Below, piece by piece: positions 45,075 to 56,833 of a stretch of DNA of 64,000 bases (positions are counted from its first letter, which is position 1; each line of letters begins with the position of its first letter). The translations under genes were made by a program, and so were the position numbers. The notes below the pieces were generated by a model. It did no database searches. It saw only the letters and a list, made by a program, of their open reading frames with translations, and was not told the origin of the DNA. This DNA comes from Dryocosmus kuriphilus (taxonomy: Eukaryota; Arthropoda; Insecta; Hymenoptera; Cynipidae), in NCBI GenBank assembly GCA_038277395.1, contig CM076197.1, positions 99,164,442-99,228,441 on the forward strand. Reading direction: 5' to 3'.

Positions 45075-45790
45075 AGGAATCACGCACACATAAGTGTTAT
45101 TACCATTTAGCACTATATTAATTTTATTGTTATAATCTATTTTATTTAAAACGACTGCCTTTATCAGCACGTGTAATTAAAAGGTTTTGGTTTTGTTTGA
45201 TAAAAGTTTTAGTCTCATCAAGACTTTTTGCTATTAATTTGTCAACCGTAGAAATTTTTCTTGGATTCTTATTAAAATTGTTTGCAATGGAAAGAACTTT
45301 ATGTCTAAAATCTTCTGGATATTTTACAAGAATTTTGTCTATGTTTGCTTATAAGTCTTTTACAATTTCAAAAATTTCGTTATGTTTGCTGCGTAAGGCA
45401 TTATTGCTAAATTTTTCCCCTAATCTTAAAATATCAACAAAATTATCCGGAATTTGAATATCAGACAAGTTTACAAGATTTTTAATTTTTAATATTTTTA
45501 TTAAAATTTTTTTGCAGTTTTTCATTAGTGATTATTTTACCATTATTTTCAAAATGATTAATTATATTGTTCAACTGTTCGTTAGGCATAAATTTTGAAA
45601 TTTTGTTTTTTAAATATACTAAAGATCTGCTTAAAAATTTTAAATATTCATGAATATCTTTAATTTCCAGTTGTCTGATCTGATTCATGGTTGTTAATAA
45701 GATCTTATTATGTTTTTCTATTACTATTTCTAGAAATAAAAATGAAGATTTTTAATGTTTTTCATACAATTAATTACATTATTAGGATAG
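45075..45790 (-). pseudogene. Penelope-like element 3, N-terminal fragment
   Basis: Minus-strand coding similarity: ISKFMPNEQLNNIINHFENN in 45482-45688, then NLVNLSDIQIPDNFVDILRL, SLDETKTFIKQNQN and LLITRADKG near 45165, then after a one-base shift AVVLNKIDYNNKINIVLNGN to about 45075. The block matches the N-terminal region of element 1 (IPQDIIDIAKLG, KTFIKNNTDIFFTRADKG). The RT core and endonuclease are absent. One stop lies inside (about 45345). Confidence 0.72.
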
Positions 45791-46430
45791 ATATCAGACC
45801 TCCGACATTGTGATAAAAAATTCTTCCAAGCCATGGCTTGTTGAATTTGGAAATAAGTATCCACCAGTTCCTTTCTTGTCCAAAAAAAATTCATCCTTGA
45901 CAATGCCTTGTTCCATTGTTAGGTGTTAGCTCATAAATATCAGTAATTAGGATATTTAAATAAGTAAAATAAGAGAAAAGTAGAATAATTTTTAAAAAAA
46001 TTATTCTACTTACTGAATTTATATTTAATTTATTTAACAGACTAATTGATTATAATAGTCCCTCTTAAGTTTAATTTTTATCAGTAGATTTCAAACTAGG
46101 ATATATCCTTAAATATTCAGAATTTGCCTTAAGTGGATTCACAACATTTTTTTTGCTTATAGTTCTCAGTTCTTAATCATTATTATTGTTACATGAATTT
46201 GAAGAATTATGACATTAAATTTGACTACTTTTCAAGAAAATTGTGACGGTCGGAAATGATGAGAAAGCCTGATTCTTATTATTGACCAAAAAAATAAATT
46301 TCAAAGCCGTGTGAATTTTAGAAGCTCGAATCTTAATGTTTGAAAGACTGCAACAATTTTGAACTTTGTTTAAATTATTTTATGGTGGATAATAATTTGT
46401 TTTTCTGGTCATACGTTCAATTCATATATT
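45791..46430. other. AT-rich spacer
   Basis: No gene or clear repeat recognised. Confidence 0.4.
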
Positions 46431-46439
46431 ATGATTTAT

Positions 46440-48750
46440 TGAAATGGTGATACATCAAAGACGACGTTTCGACCCTCCTTTGGGTCTTTTTCAAGTTTCT
46501 AGCGTAAATAAAAAACTGAAATAGAAGATTCACAGTTTGTAAGATAACGCATAGTGAGTACAATAAAATTATAGTAATATATTTATAAATTATAAGTGTT
46601 ATTTAATATTATAAAAAAAAATTATATACAGAAATGATAGAAATACCTGTGTAACATTGTACTTTAGATCCTAAGTCATCGATGGTAAGACTGTATTTGT
46701 AAAATATTCATTATTTAAAATCATCGTAGTCAAGTTATAAATGTTTATAGAATATTATTTAAGAGACATTAAGTTGCCTTGATCAATATTATGGCCAAAA
46801 AACGAGGTGTAAATCATATTGTTAATTTTCGTTAGAGGTGGGTAAAGACGGACGACATTTTGACAAGTTGCAATTCATATCTAAGTATTGATTAATGAAT
46901 AATTAAAATAGCTAGTTTAGTGTGCATTGGTAGTAATCATTAATATGCACTACCTCAGATTGCAAGTTAATACATAAATCCTTATATTTTTGGATAAAGA
47001 TGGATTCAATAATCTTCTTTTTAAATGTAGTGTTTTCTCTAGCTAGGATTTTTATATTGTTGAAATCGAAATCGAAATAGTGATTAAAAGACCATGAGTG
47101 TTGAGCTAAACCTGTGTATTATTACTTATATTACAATCCCTTTTGTGTTCTGCAATACGAGTTTTTAAGCGTCTGCATGTCTCACCAATATATACTTTAT
47201 TACAGCATTTGCATTTTATAAGGTAAATAACATTTGATAAATTTTCAGTTTTTTCTTTATCTTTCTTATTGATGTATAAGTTATCCATTTTTTGACAGTT
47301 TTTGAAATAGACATTTATATGGTATTTTTTTAAAACGCTTTTAATCCTTTCAGATAATCCATGGATGTAGGGTAAGGTCAAGTTTTTATTGAATTGGTTA
47401 TAATCATTTACTCATCTTTCTTTTTTTTTGATAATGATGGAGTTGTTGTAAGTTTCATTAATTCTATCTTTGATAATGCTGTTAATAAATTGTAAAGGGT
47501 AGTTGTTTAATTTTAGAATTTCTTTGATTTTATTGAGATTGTCTTTTCTAAATTGAAAATTACTGAGTTTAATACCTCTATCAACTAAGTTTTTCACTAC
47601 TCCAAATTTTTTTTGTATCTTTGATAACTGATACATCCAGGTAATTTATTGTGTTATTAACTTCAATTTCTTTGGTGAAATTTATTGATTCTTCTATACT
47701 ATTGAAAATTTGTACGAATTCATTAATTTTATCTGTAGGGATGATAGTCAAAACATCATCTACATATCTGCAGTAGAAAATTGGTTTAAAGTTTATTAAT
47801 TTAGAGAAGGCTCTTTTCTCGATATCGTTCAAAAAAGTGTTTGATGTTACAGGGAATAAGGGTTTGGGGTTGTCTGTTTATAAAATTGTTGATTAAAAGA
47901 AAATACGGTGTTGTTAAACACCGTTCTGATAGAAATTAGTATTTCATTTTTAGAAATTCTAGTTAGATGGCGATTTTTTTGTAGTATCTCATCAACACAT
48001 TCTAAAGCTAAGTCTATTGGTATATTATCAAACATCGATACAACGTCCAGAGAGACCATAGAATGTGTATTAGGAACTTTTATATTTTTTCTTTTTTCTT
48101 TAAATGACCAACTATATGACCTATTATATGTTGGTGAGCCAATAGACGACACTATTAGTCTCCATTTTAGATTAGGTTTATGAATCTTAGGGTTTGCATA
48201 AGCTTTAGCAACAATTGTTCCACGAGATTTTAACCGATAGGACTCTTGATCACTGATGTAAGATTTTTGTTCCCACCTTTTAACAATATCATTACATTTT
48301 TGTTCAATCGTAGGTACTAAACTCGTGTTAATTTTCATGTATAAGGTTTTGTTATTTAACATTGCTTCGATGTCATTGATGTAGTCAATTCTGTTAACAG
48401 CAACGGTTACATTTCCTTTGTCTGATTTTAGGAATAATAAATCTTTGTTCTCATGTTGAAATTTAGAAATTTTCTTTTTTATAGTTGAGTACTGGAATTT
48501 GTTCTGTTCTTTATGATTTATGATTAGTTTTGTGATATTTTTGCGGATATTCTATTGTGTGTGATTATCTAGTGATTTTATACAGTTTTCAACTGATGAT
48601 ATTATATTATTATCAGGTAGTTTATTAGGTTCAAAGGGAATTCCAAATTTATTACCTAGAGCTATGTTGGCAGCAATATCAGTTGGTATAGTTTTATTGG
48701 AAAGGTTTTTGAAACATTTGTTCAGTCTGATATTGTTCCATAGAAAAACC
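46440..48750 (-). pseudogene. Penelope-like element 2 (RT + GIY-YIG)
   Basis: Reading from 48745 downwards: IALGNKFGIPFEPNKLPDNN, one stop near 48555, then FLKSDKGNVTVAVNRIDYIN, YANPKIHKPNLKWRLIVSSI (PKIHK motif), SMVSLDVVSMFDNIPIDLAL, a damaged region near 47840 where the GSPLSP block should lie, FYCRYVDDVLTIIPTDK (catalytic YVDD, 47581-47832), LVDRGIKLSNFQFRKDNLN (47412-47636), and the endonuclease NVIYLIKCKCCNKVYIGETC with RRLKTRIAEHKRD (47106-47381). The domain order is that of element 1, but the protein sequence is clearly different, so it is a separate lineage. Several frameshifts and the missing RT block make it non-functional. Confidence 0.87.
46458..46500 (-). ncRNA. Degenerate hammerhead-like motif of PLE2
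   Basis: On the minus strand: CTTGAAAAA, a stem GACCC/GGGTC with AAAGGA loop, then GAAACGTCG. The stem and GAAAC block match the arrangement at 17855-17905 and 22910-22950, but the CUGAUGA block has decayed. Position is at the 3' end of the element. Confidence 0.45.
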
Positions 48751-48945
48751 GCCTAACTCGACTTAGTTTTTGGCATAATATTTTCGAAGAAACTTTTCAC
48801 AACTTATTTTTATAATACAACAAATATATGCTTTGATTTGCAAAAACATTACACAAATCAAAAAATATATTTTTAGTTTATAAAAATACATTTTGAATAC
48901 ATTCTTCGGCAATTTTGTATCAAAACCTAAGTCGACTTGGATTAT
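48751..48945. repeat. Short hairpin (MITE-like)
   Basis: CGACTTAGTTTTTGGCATAA near 48767 pairs imperfectly with the complement of TTTTGTATCAAAACCTAAGTCG near 48915-48936 over about 40 bp. It directly abuts the 5' limit of Penelope-like element 2. Confidence 0.5.
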
Positions 48946-51900
48946 AAGAACAACTTTCACTCTCTGATATGAAAAAAATGAGCTAAAGAATTATAAACGA
49001 GTGCAAGCATGAGCATCAGTAATAATAATAAAAATAATATTTATATTCTAGCAAGCCCCAATCTATTTTATTAATTGCCGTAGGGAAATAATTATTAAGA
49101 CAATTTATTTACAGATTGAGAAGCATTAACTTTTAGTGCATCCTCATCCATTTTATCATCACTCTCGAGACAAAATCACGAGACGTCAAGTGGACATTCC
49201 GACATTTTGACGACGATCAAGCATTGAAATCCGTCGATACTTGAGTCGAGAAGAGGGAAGATGAATCTTAAATTCACAGTGAGCCTCGAGACCACGCACA
49301 GATCTTACAAGTGAAGTGGCTGCAACAGCTCCGAGCTTCAGTCCGATGGTAGCCACCTTAGGTGGTCCGAAATTCTTTCCACTCGAAATTACTTCCACTC
49401 ATAAGTGGAAATCGGCTGGCTCCATTCGAACGGCAATCAGTCCCGACCGGTCGAGGGTCCGATGCAAGTTCGATTTCGATGAGAGGACGACTAATGATTC
49501 ATCGAACTTCGATCACGTACCTCCATTCAACTTGCCTTTTCTCCCATTCAAATCCACTCGAGAATGTTAGCCCCTTTAAGAAAATATTTTATTCCCTATT
49601 ATTATTATTTTTTAAATTTTATTTGAAAATATTTTCTTCCTGATAGAGTAAACACAGAAGTTATACAATTCCCAATGTGTGTTTACATTCCGTACTGAAT
49701 GATCCCCTATTGAATCTAATAGTGCCAAATCATCGACATCCGGAATGATGAGCTGCAGGTACAATGAGCCTGAGAAAAACCACTTGGAATTCTCCGTTAA
49801 ATTGTCAATTACTCGCTCGTCGGATCACCCAAATTGAAGATTTTCTGCTCAATTTAATCGTTTGTCCAGCCGATTATATTCCACTTAGAACCATTAAAGT
49901 CACCTGAAATATTCTAAGATGACTTATCGATTTCTCGTGAAAGCACCAGTGGGTTTTTCAAATATTGCTCGTCATCCTGACTCTGCAAAGAGAGAGAGGG
50001 AGAGGAAAAGTGAAATTTAAAACTCCATTTCCAATTTTATAAATTGGAATCACTCTGATGCAAAATACTATCAGCTTATCTAGACGGAGTAGAAAACGTA
50101 AGTTGCAAAATATTTTCTTTTATAGTTTTTGTTCGCAACATCGAAGCAGATCGAGGATGAAATGGAAGCGACGGTGAGGATCCTGGAAGACTACAAATCA
50201 GTGGAGCATCTAATTTCGTTCTTAAAACGAACGATAATCATCCTTAATGGTAGGAGCTACCGTCGTTATCGTATCCAGTGTCAACACTTTCGAATTTGCT
50301 CCCTTCATTTCCTCTCATCCCTTTCGATCCCTCATCATGCCCATTCATTGAAGGGGGAAGAGAGTCTTAGCTCGATATACGCTTCGTCACTATTTTGTTT
50401 ATTCCCTGTCACGAGCGCAACTATTCACCAAGACCTGTCTCCCTGACAAAGATCTCACGTGGGCGCTGATGTCTCTGCTTGATTTTCAAGAACGTCGACC
50501 TACTCCAATGATCATCGATTCCAAGAGCTTCGTCGAACTCTCTGCTACCTACGAATCTTTAGTGTCAAATCGATCACAACTTGTTTCTTTTGTGTCGTTA
50601 TGTTGATGGCGATGGACAATGAAGCCTTTCTTCGTTGTCAGATTTTTAATTGAAACTTTGATCAAAAAATTTCGTTCGCTAAGTTGAAGCATTTTTTAGT
50701 AGTCATTGACCTAAGTGCTAAGGTTGATCTCTTTTTTTTGGTATTCTTTCTTTGATTTTAAATCAAACTTGACGAAAATGAATGACTTTTAAAATCTCAG
50801 TTTGTAATCGACACCTCTTGTAAAAAATGGTATGAAAGTTTCTCTTAGGCATATCCATTTGACGTGACTGACCTCCTCCTGGTGAATGTAAAGCCAAGGC
50901 CGTTTCTCTTCTGACAACAACGTTTTGAGCTCCCAGGGTGTGCATTGTTGCTGCTAATGGATCTAGCCACTACCATCGGCTACTGCTTCCAACCTAATTA
51001 TGATTTATAGTCCTCAGTACCTTCCGAATTGAACGTCCATCAGTCCTAGTACAAACAGAATTATATCATCTGCGCGGAACAAAAGGAAAATTAATTTAAA
51101 GACATTTCATAAATAAAAATAGTGTCTCGCCATATTCAGGTCAGTTCTTAATTATTTATAAACTTGTCATTGATCTCTCGGACGCAAAGGTCTTCCTCTG
51201 AGGATCCAAGTGCATATTGTGATTATGACCCGAACTTCAAGACAATAACTTATAAATATTGAAATTCGTCCCCGGTGTCTTTTTGGTCTTAGCTTGAGAG
51301 GAGACTGCAGGACTCATGAGTGTATTAGAAGACCAAGTCGCCCACGAAGTCCGTGTCAGTGTTCCTGTCGTGTAGGCATCATTAGTACACTATATGACTA
51401 TACGAGGGGATAGGACTTGAAATCAAACGTGGCGATTGTACTCTGATGGTAGTGATGCTGCCCTGATGGTGGGCGCTTACGTTTGCATTAATAAAATAAA
51501 AAATAATAAAACCGTCGAATCTCCGAACGCTTTGCGTGCGTGGGGAACCAAGGGGTTGGGGGCCGACTTCCGGTCCAGGTCCAAGACGGCTATTATTCCT
51601 GGGCGCCGACTGGGTGTGACCGGGTTGGAGATGAGTCAAACACAGTCAAAGAGAATACTTAAAAATTGTACATCTCAAGTTCAGAAATGAACTTAAATTC
51701 TGATATAAACTTAAATTAAGCAAACTCAATTTATCTGGATTCAAGAAAAAGTTTATCTCAATTGAAGGAATTGCATAATGAAATTCTGAAATCTAAGTAT
51801 TGATATCTAGTATCTACTCACGATTGCGTTGAAATGACTTCAAACTCAAGGTGCGAACACCAAAAATATTTTCCTTGATTTTCTATCTAGGATGTCTTAC

Positions 51901-52265
51901 AACTGTTTTCCGAAAAAAATCGAAATTTCCCGTTTTTCTCGAAAACGAAGCGAGATTGTTCCTTGGAAAAACTGCCACAAAAAGACCCCCTGACTATCAT
52001 ATTTCATCTTGAATTCGTTTTTTTTTTCTATTTCATTATACATTTTTTTACTTGTTTTTGATATCTTTAGACAATTCACATTATTTATCTGTTCTAATTT
52101 TTTCTCTCGTATAAAACTATAAAAAATCATTTTTGCCTTTAAAAAAATTCAATTTCGAGAAAAACTGAAAACTTCGATTTTTTAAAAATTAACAATGAAT
52201 TTTTTCAAAAATGGCACGGCGGAGATTTTTTTTTTAAATTTAAAAATAGTCTTAAGTCATGCCAG
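48946..52265. other. Mixed-composition spacer, possibly host DNA
   Basis: Includes GC-richer patches at 49140-49570, 50130-50560 and 51280-51650 with no recognised transposon domain. Apart from the candidate exon at 50129-50249 I see no gene. Confidence 0.35.
50129..50249 (+). CDS. Candidate host exon, unknown protein
   Basis: A pyrimidine-rich TTTTCTTTTATAG acceptor ends just upstream. The frame reads MFATSKQIEDEMEATVRIL, EDYKSVEHLISFLKRTIII and LN, and stops making sense after a donor-like AATG/GTAGGAG at about 50249. The peptide is charged and likely helical, unlike the hydrophobic low-complexity frames elsewhere. No family recognised, and no neighbouring exons found. Chance remains a real possibility. 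Confidence 0.22.
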
Positions 52266-52269
52266 ATGT

Positions 52270-53335
52270 AAAATCAAGAAAAACATTCGTATCTATCCTC
52301 GATTAAGTTCAATCCAACGAATCTTGCCCTCTTCGCTTTTAACTTTTTTCAATTTTTTTATTTCAAATTTTTGGATTAAATTTTTTTGTTTTGCAAATTA
52401 GAATGTATTTTCTTTTCAGCTTAATTTTTTTTTCATTTCTTGAATGTGAAAGGATTACTATAAGACCAAAAATTATGTATTATTATATCGTACTACTTTT
52501 AAATGTATAATTAATTTATGTTAATAATTTTATTTACTTGGTCTTAAAGTAGTCCTCTCACATTCTGGAAATAAAAAAATATATTAAAAACTGAAAATTC
52601 AATCCATTCTAGTTTTGCAAAACAACAAATTTAATCCAAACATTTAAATAAAAATAAATTTTTATTGAATGTTTTCAAGAACGTGTCTAGCGATTTTTTC
52701 TTCTTGATCTTAAAATAGTTGTTCCCATTCTGCAAATTAAAAAATTAAAACTGAAGAGAGCAGGATTTTTTGGATTTAACTCAATCGAGGCTAGCCGTTC
52801 AACAACTATTTGAAGACCAAAAATTAAAAAAATCACTAGATCTATTTTTTTAAAAATTTAGTTAAACATTTTTTTCATCAAATTTTTTTTTGCAAGTTAG
52901 ATTGCATTTTCTTTTCAGTTTTAATATTTTTTTATTTCTAGAACGTGAAAGGACTACTTTAAGACCGAATAAATGAAAATATTACACCCGTCAATTAATT
53001 ATACAATTAATCTGTATTCTCGTCTGTATTATTATATAGTAATAATAAATTATTATTTTTGGTCTTAATGTTGTCCTTTCACATTCTAGAAATGAAAAAA
53101 AAAAAAATAAAATAAGAACAGAAAAGAAAATGTATCCTAATGTGCAAAACAAAAAATTTAATACAAAAATTTGAATAAAAAGATCGTAATTAAGGTTTTT
53201 CAAAAACGGGTTTCGCGATTTTTTTCTTTTTAGTCTCAAAATAGTTTCTACCCATCCTAGAAGCGAAACAAATTTAAACTTAAGAGGACAAGATTCTTTG
53301 GGTTGAACTTAATCGAGGATAACCGTTTCTTGGTG
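52270..53335. repeat. Two tandem foldback units
   Basis: Hairpin one is at 52441-52566 (GAATGTGAAAGGATTAC paired with GTAGTCCTCTCACATTC). Hairpin two is at about 52940-53085 (AACGTGAAAGGACTAC paired with GTTGTCCTTTCACATTC). Flanking arms repeat CCTCGATTAAGTTCAATCC (52295) and its complement TTTAACTCAATCGAGG (52780) and TTGAACTTAATCGAGG (53305). No ORF. Boundaries approximate. Confidence 0.7.
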
Positions 53336-53980
53336 CTCGTGTAGAATAGTAAAATAATTTTTATCTTTCTAATAATCCACAGCTAGCTTTTATTAAATTC
53401 AACCAAAAAAATGGTTGCGGTGATGCCTGACGGTTATTTAAATACAGAAACGAAGAAATCGTTAGGTCCTTTTTTGAGCAAAATTATTTTTTCGTTTTAA
53501 AGAATGAGAATTTTCATTTTCTTCAAATACTATGCTCTATTTATAGTTATCAATATCTTCAAAAAAAAAAGAAAAGAATAAAATCTACTAAATGCGACTA
53601 AAATATAGTTATTTTTAAACGATATTCTACATATTTTTTTTTAAAACATTTTTTCCGCTTTAAAAGGTGGAAAATGGATGTTTTATCTCTTAAATTTTGG
53701 AAAATTTCATTTTTCTCCCTTGATTTTAGATCTAAAGTAGCCGAAAAATCAAATGTTCTTCTTGTATTTATTTCTTAAATGCCACACGGCTATACTTTAA
53801 GGTAGATAAGTAATAATGTTGAAGTGCTGCTTGTTCTACAATTAATTTTTATTATAGTAAACTCTTAAATTTTCTTGAAGAGATTGTAAAATTGTATACC
53901 ATATTACATAGGAAAATCAGTATTTCATTTAATCTTTACAAAATACTAATTAAAGTTCTATTTGTAAAGAAATATATCTC

Positions 53981-54090
53981 CAATTTAGTTATTATTATTA
54001 TCTGATACCTTAAATACTCATTATTATCATGAAGACTGTGTTAACACTGTATTTAAGGTATCCAATTTTAATAATAACTGAATATTGTAG
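53981..54090. repeat. Imperfect palindrome
   Basis: CAATTTAGTTATTATTATT followed by GATACCTTAAATAC is mirrored by GTATTTAAGGTATC followed by TAATAATAACTGAATATTG about 30 bp later. It forms a stem of roughly 35 bp. Confidence 0.75.
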
Positions 54091-54493
54091 GTATATTCGT
54101 TTTCTTTTCACGTCAGGCCTCAAATTAGTAGAGAAAAATTGGATTCTATAACTTTGATTTAAGAAATAAAAAATAAATTTTTCTCCACTTTAAAGATCAG
54201 GAACTATTTATTAATCGTATTGCACCCATTTTATTTATTTATACTCTTTCCCTTTTACGGGTTTGAGAGTCTTCACAAAATCATTACATATGTTTACAAT
54301 CCAATTCCATAAACTATATTCTCTCTTATCGTTCTCTTACACTATTACATACATATTTTCTTATCCTATTAAATTTATTCTTAAATTTATACGCTTACGA
54401 TCGAGACCAGGACTTCCGTTTGCTCTTACCTTTGCCAATCTATAATTGGTAATCACTTTTTCGGTTCTACTTAATATTTTTAATATATTTTAA

Positions 54494-54976
54494 CTAAATC
54501 ATGAGACCTTTTCTTTCTCTTAACTTTTCCAGCTTCTTCATCCATCCCTCCCCCTGTCCATTCCTATTCAGAATCTCTTTCACTCTCTTTTCCACACTCT
54601 TCCCTTCTCCTTCGTCTTCTGTACATCTCTCTAACACATGCACCCATGTTTCCTGTTCATACCCACATACTCTACAACGATTCTCCTCCTCATTCATCCA
54701 CTACCTACACTCTCTTACACCCTCTCCCATTCTAAATCTTATCACTCTGGTCCATTTACTCTCTTTCTTTATCCTTCCCAGATACTCTGGCTCTCCTTCC
54801 CACTTGACCATCCTGTACCAACTGTTGTACCTCGACTCCAAGATTTTTCTCCATCTTTCCTCACCTTGTCTAGCCAGAATCTCTTCCTCTATTCCTTGCC
54901 ATTCTCTACTCCCCACATTCATACTCCATTCTCTCCTCCTTGCGTACCTTTCTCCTTCCCATTTCGACCGCCCCAT
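54494..54976 (-). pseudogene. LINE ORF2 C-terminal region with zinc knuckle
   Basis: Two consecutive frames, 54701-54976 (EEEILARQGEERWRKILES, YRMVKWEGEPEYLGRIKKES) and 54494-54697, give the C-terminus. It contains CRVCGYEQETWVHVLERC, a C-x2-C-x8-H-x4-C knuckle typical of R1/jockey-superfamily ORF2 tails. The break between the frames is one stop near 54699. Confidence 0.8.
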
Positions 54977-55259
54977 ATTCCCCCTTCTTTCTTTGTCTTC
55001 TATCTCCCTTAAACACGCTTGTGCTACCTTACTTCCTTCCCCCTCCTTACCTTTTCCTCAAAGTTCCATGTCCTTTTTAGTTGCCTTACCACCATTTTTT
55101 CTCGACTTAACTCTTCCCTCAGCATATAACCTGGACAGCTCCATCCTAACCCCATGACCCATCCTTTCCATAACTTACCACTGACCACACTAACACATCA
55201 AACATCCAAACTCTCATTCTCCAATCATCCTTGAACCTCCTCTTTCCTATGCCCCACAC

Positions 55260-55562
55260 TTATCCCATTACCTTGCTTCCACTTTCCAATCTCTTTCTCA
55301 CCTGCAGTTCTTTTCCTCCTCCTGTTTCGAACCAAAAGCCTTGGTAACAAAACTCTTCTACCAGTTCCACCAACTTGCCATTCATCTTCCATTCATACTC
55401 TATTCTAAACTTTCTCTTTCTAAAACACATCATCTTCGTTTTATTCAGATTCACCGTTAAATCTTTTTCTCTTACATACTCTTCAAATATTCTCGTCATT
55501 AAACTCATCCCACTTTCATCATCTGCTACTAACACATCGTCGGCGTATGCTAGCGAATATTA
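55260..55562 (-). pseudogene. LINE ORF2, RT active site after frameshift
   Basis: Continues the RT in another frame: YSLAYADDVLVADDESGMS carries the catalytic YADD, followed by VREKDLTVNLNKTKMMCFRK. It ends where similarity continues in a further frame through the thumb region. It overlaps the end of the upstream frame by a few codons because of the shift. Confidence 0.82.
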
Positions 55563-56733
55563 GCTTGCCATTTCCCAGTTTCGATCCCCCTTTCCCTTTC
55601 CTTGCCAATTTTTTCTCCAAATCTGCCAAAAGAATATTGAACAGTAGCGGACTCAGCGGACATCCCTGCCTCAGACCCCTTCCTGTCCAAAACTCCTCTC
55701 CTTTCTTTTTTCCTATTCTCACCTTCATCCTAGTTTCTAAAAATATTTCTTTTATCCTCTCTACCATACTTTCTTCTATTCCCCTTTCTTTCAAGGCCTT
55801 GCAAAGCACCCTTCTGTTGACCGAGTCAAACGCTGTTTTCAAGTCTACAAATATTGCGATCAGTTTCCCTTTCTTCTGACCTAGATTCCTATTGACTAAA
55901 TAGTTGAGCACGTATATATTGTCTGTTGTCTCCATCCCCTTCCTAAAACCTGTTTGTGTGTGTGGTATACTCTCTTTCTTTTCGATCTGTCTTTCCAATC
56001 TTTTCCTGATCACCTCTGTGTAAACTTTGTATCCTACCGACATGAGTGTGATACCTTTATAATCCTGCACATTTTTTCCCTCTCCTTTCTTACTCAGTGG
56101 CACTGCCAGCCCTGTCCTCCACTCTTCCGGCCATCCTTCTCCTTTCCATACCTTATTAAAAATCCTCCACATCTCTTCTCTCACCCTTTCCCCACCATAT
56201 TTCAGTGTTTCATTCTCTATGCCGTCCTCCCCTGTTGCCTTATTTCCTTTCAACATTGCGATTGCTTCATTTATCTCCTCTCTACTTATCTCGTTTACTC
56301 CGTCCTCTTCCCCTGCAACTACCTTCCTCCCTTTTCCGCGCACCCTATTTCCCACACCTCCTAGCAATCCCTTAAAGTATTCTGTCCACTCTTTCATCCC
56401 TATTTCCTCGTTTATACCTTTTCTTCCTCCCCTTTCCCTATTTATCACTTCCCATTCCCTCCCTTCCTTTACCGCTTTCTCCATCTCTTTTACGTACCTT
56501 TCTTTCTCCTTTTGCTTCTTTTCGCTCAACACTCTCTCATGCTCTCTTTTCCTCCTATTGTACTCTTCTTTCTCCATTTCCCCACTCCTCCATTTTCTCA
56601 CACCTTCTTTCATATTCACTTTACTCACTCTGCATTCCTCATCCCACCACCCTCTCTTACCTTTTTCTGCTTCGTTTAAGGGTCTCACCTCGCCCCTAAT
56701 CTTTTCGACCACCTCTTTAAGTTTTTCTATCAT
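55519..56733 (-). pseudogene. LINE ORF2, linker and N-terminal RT part
   Basis: A 404-codon open frame. Residues 1-130 are charged and helical (the connector between endonuclease and RT, GWWDEECRVSKVNM). The RT follows: EEINEAIAMLKGNKATGEDG, EWRTGLAVPLSKKGEGKNVQ (PxxKKG), YKGITLMSVGYKVYTEVIRK, PHTQTGFRKGMETTDNI, LIAIFVDLKTAFDSVNR (catalytic FVDLKTAFD) and TGRGLRQGCPLSPLLFNILL. A frameshift near 55560 throws it out of frame just before the active-site YADD. The apurinic endonuclease domain is lacking, as expected for a 5'-truncated copy. Confidence 0.87.
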
Positions 56734-56833
56734 CTTATCGATTCGTTCTTCTTACATTTCTCCCCAATCCTCGTTTTCCATTTTTTCTGTGATTCTATAA
56801 CTTTGATTTAATAAATAAAAAATAAGTTTTTCT

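Larger units (their letters stand above)
54185..56790 (-). mobile_element. 5'-truncated LINE between 43-bp direct repeats
   Basis: A minus-strand non-LTR element lacking its 5' part. It is bounded by a 43-bp direct repeat beginning GATTCTATAACTTTGATTTA at 54142-54184 and again at 56791-56833, with about two mismatches. This looks like a long target-site duplication, which also fixes the element's ends. The 3' non-coding region is 54185-54493. Confidence 0.75.

Noticed and set aside
51382..51690. Overlapping 84-85 codon frames on both strands
   Set aside because: GC-richer patch only; neither frame shows a recognisable domain.
54501..55157. 218-codon plus-strand frame
   Set aside because: Antisense of the LINE C-terminal region (zinc knuckle and thumb on the minus strand).
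56219..56800. 193-codon Ser/Phe-rich plus-strand frame
   Set aside because: Antisense of the Lys/Glu-rich N-terminal part of the LINE ORF2.
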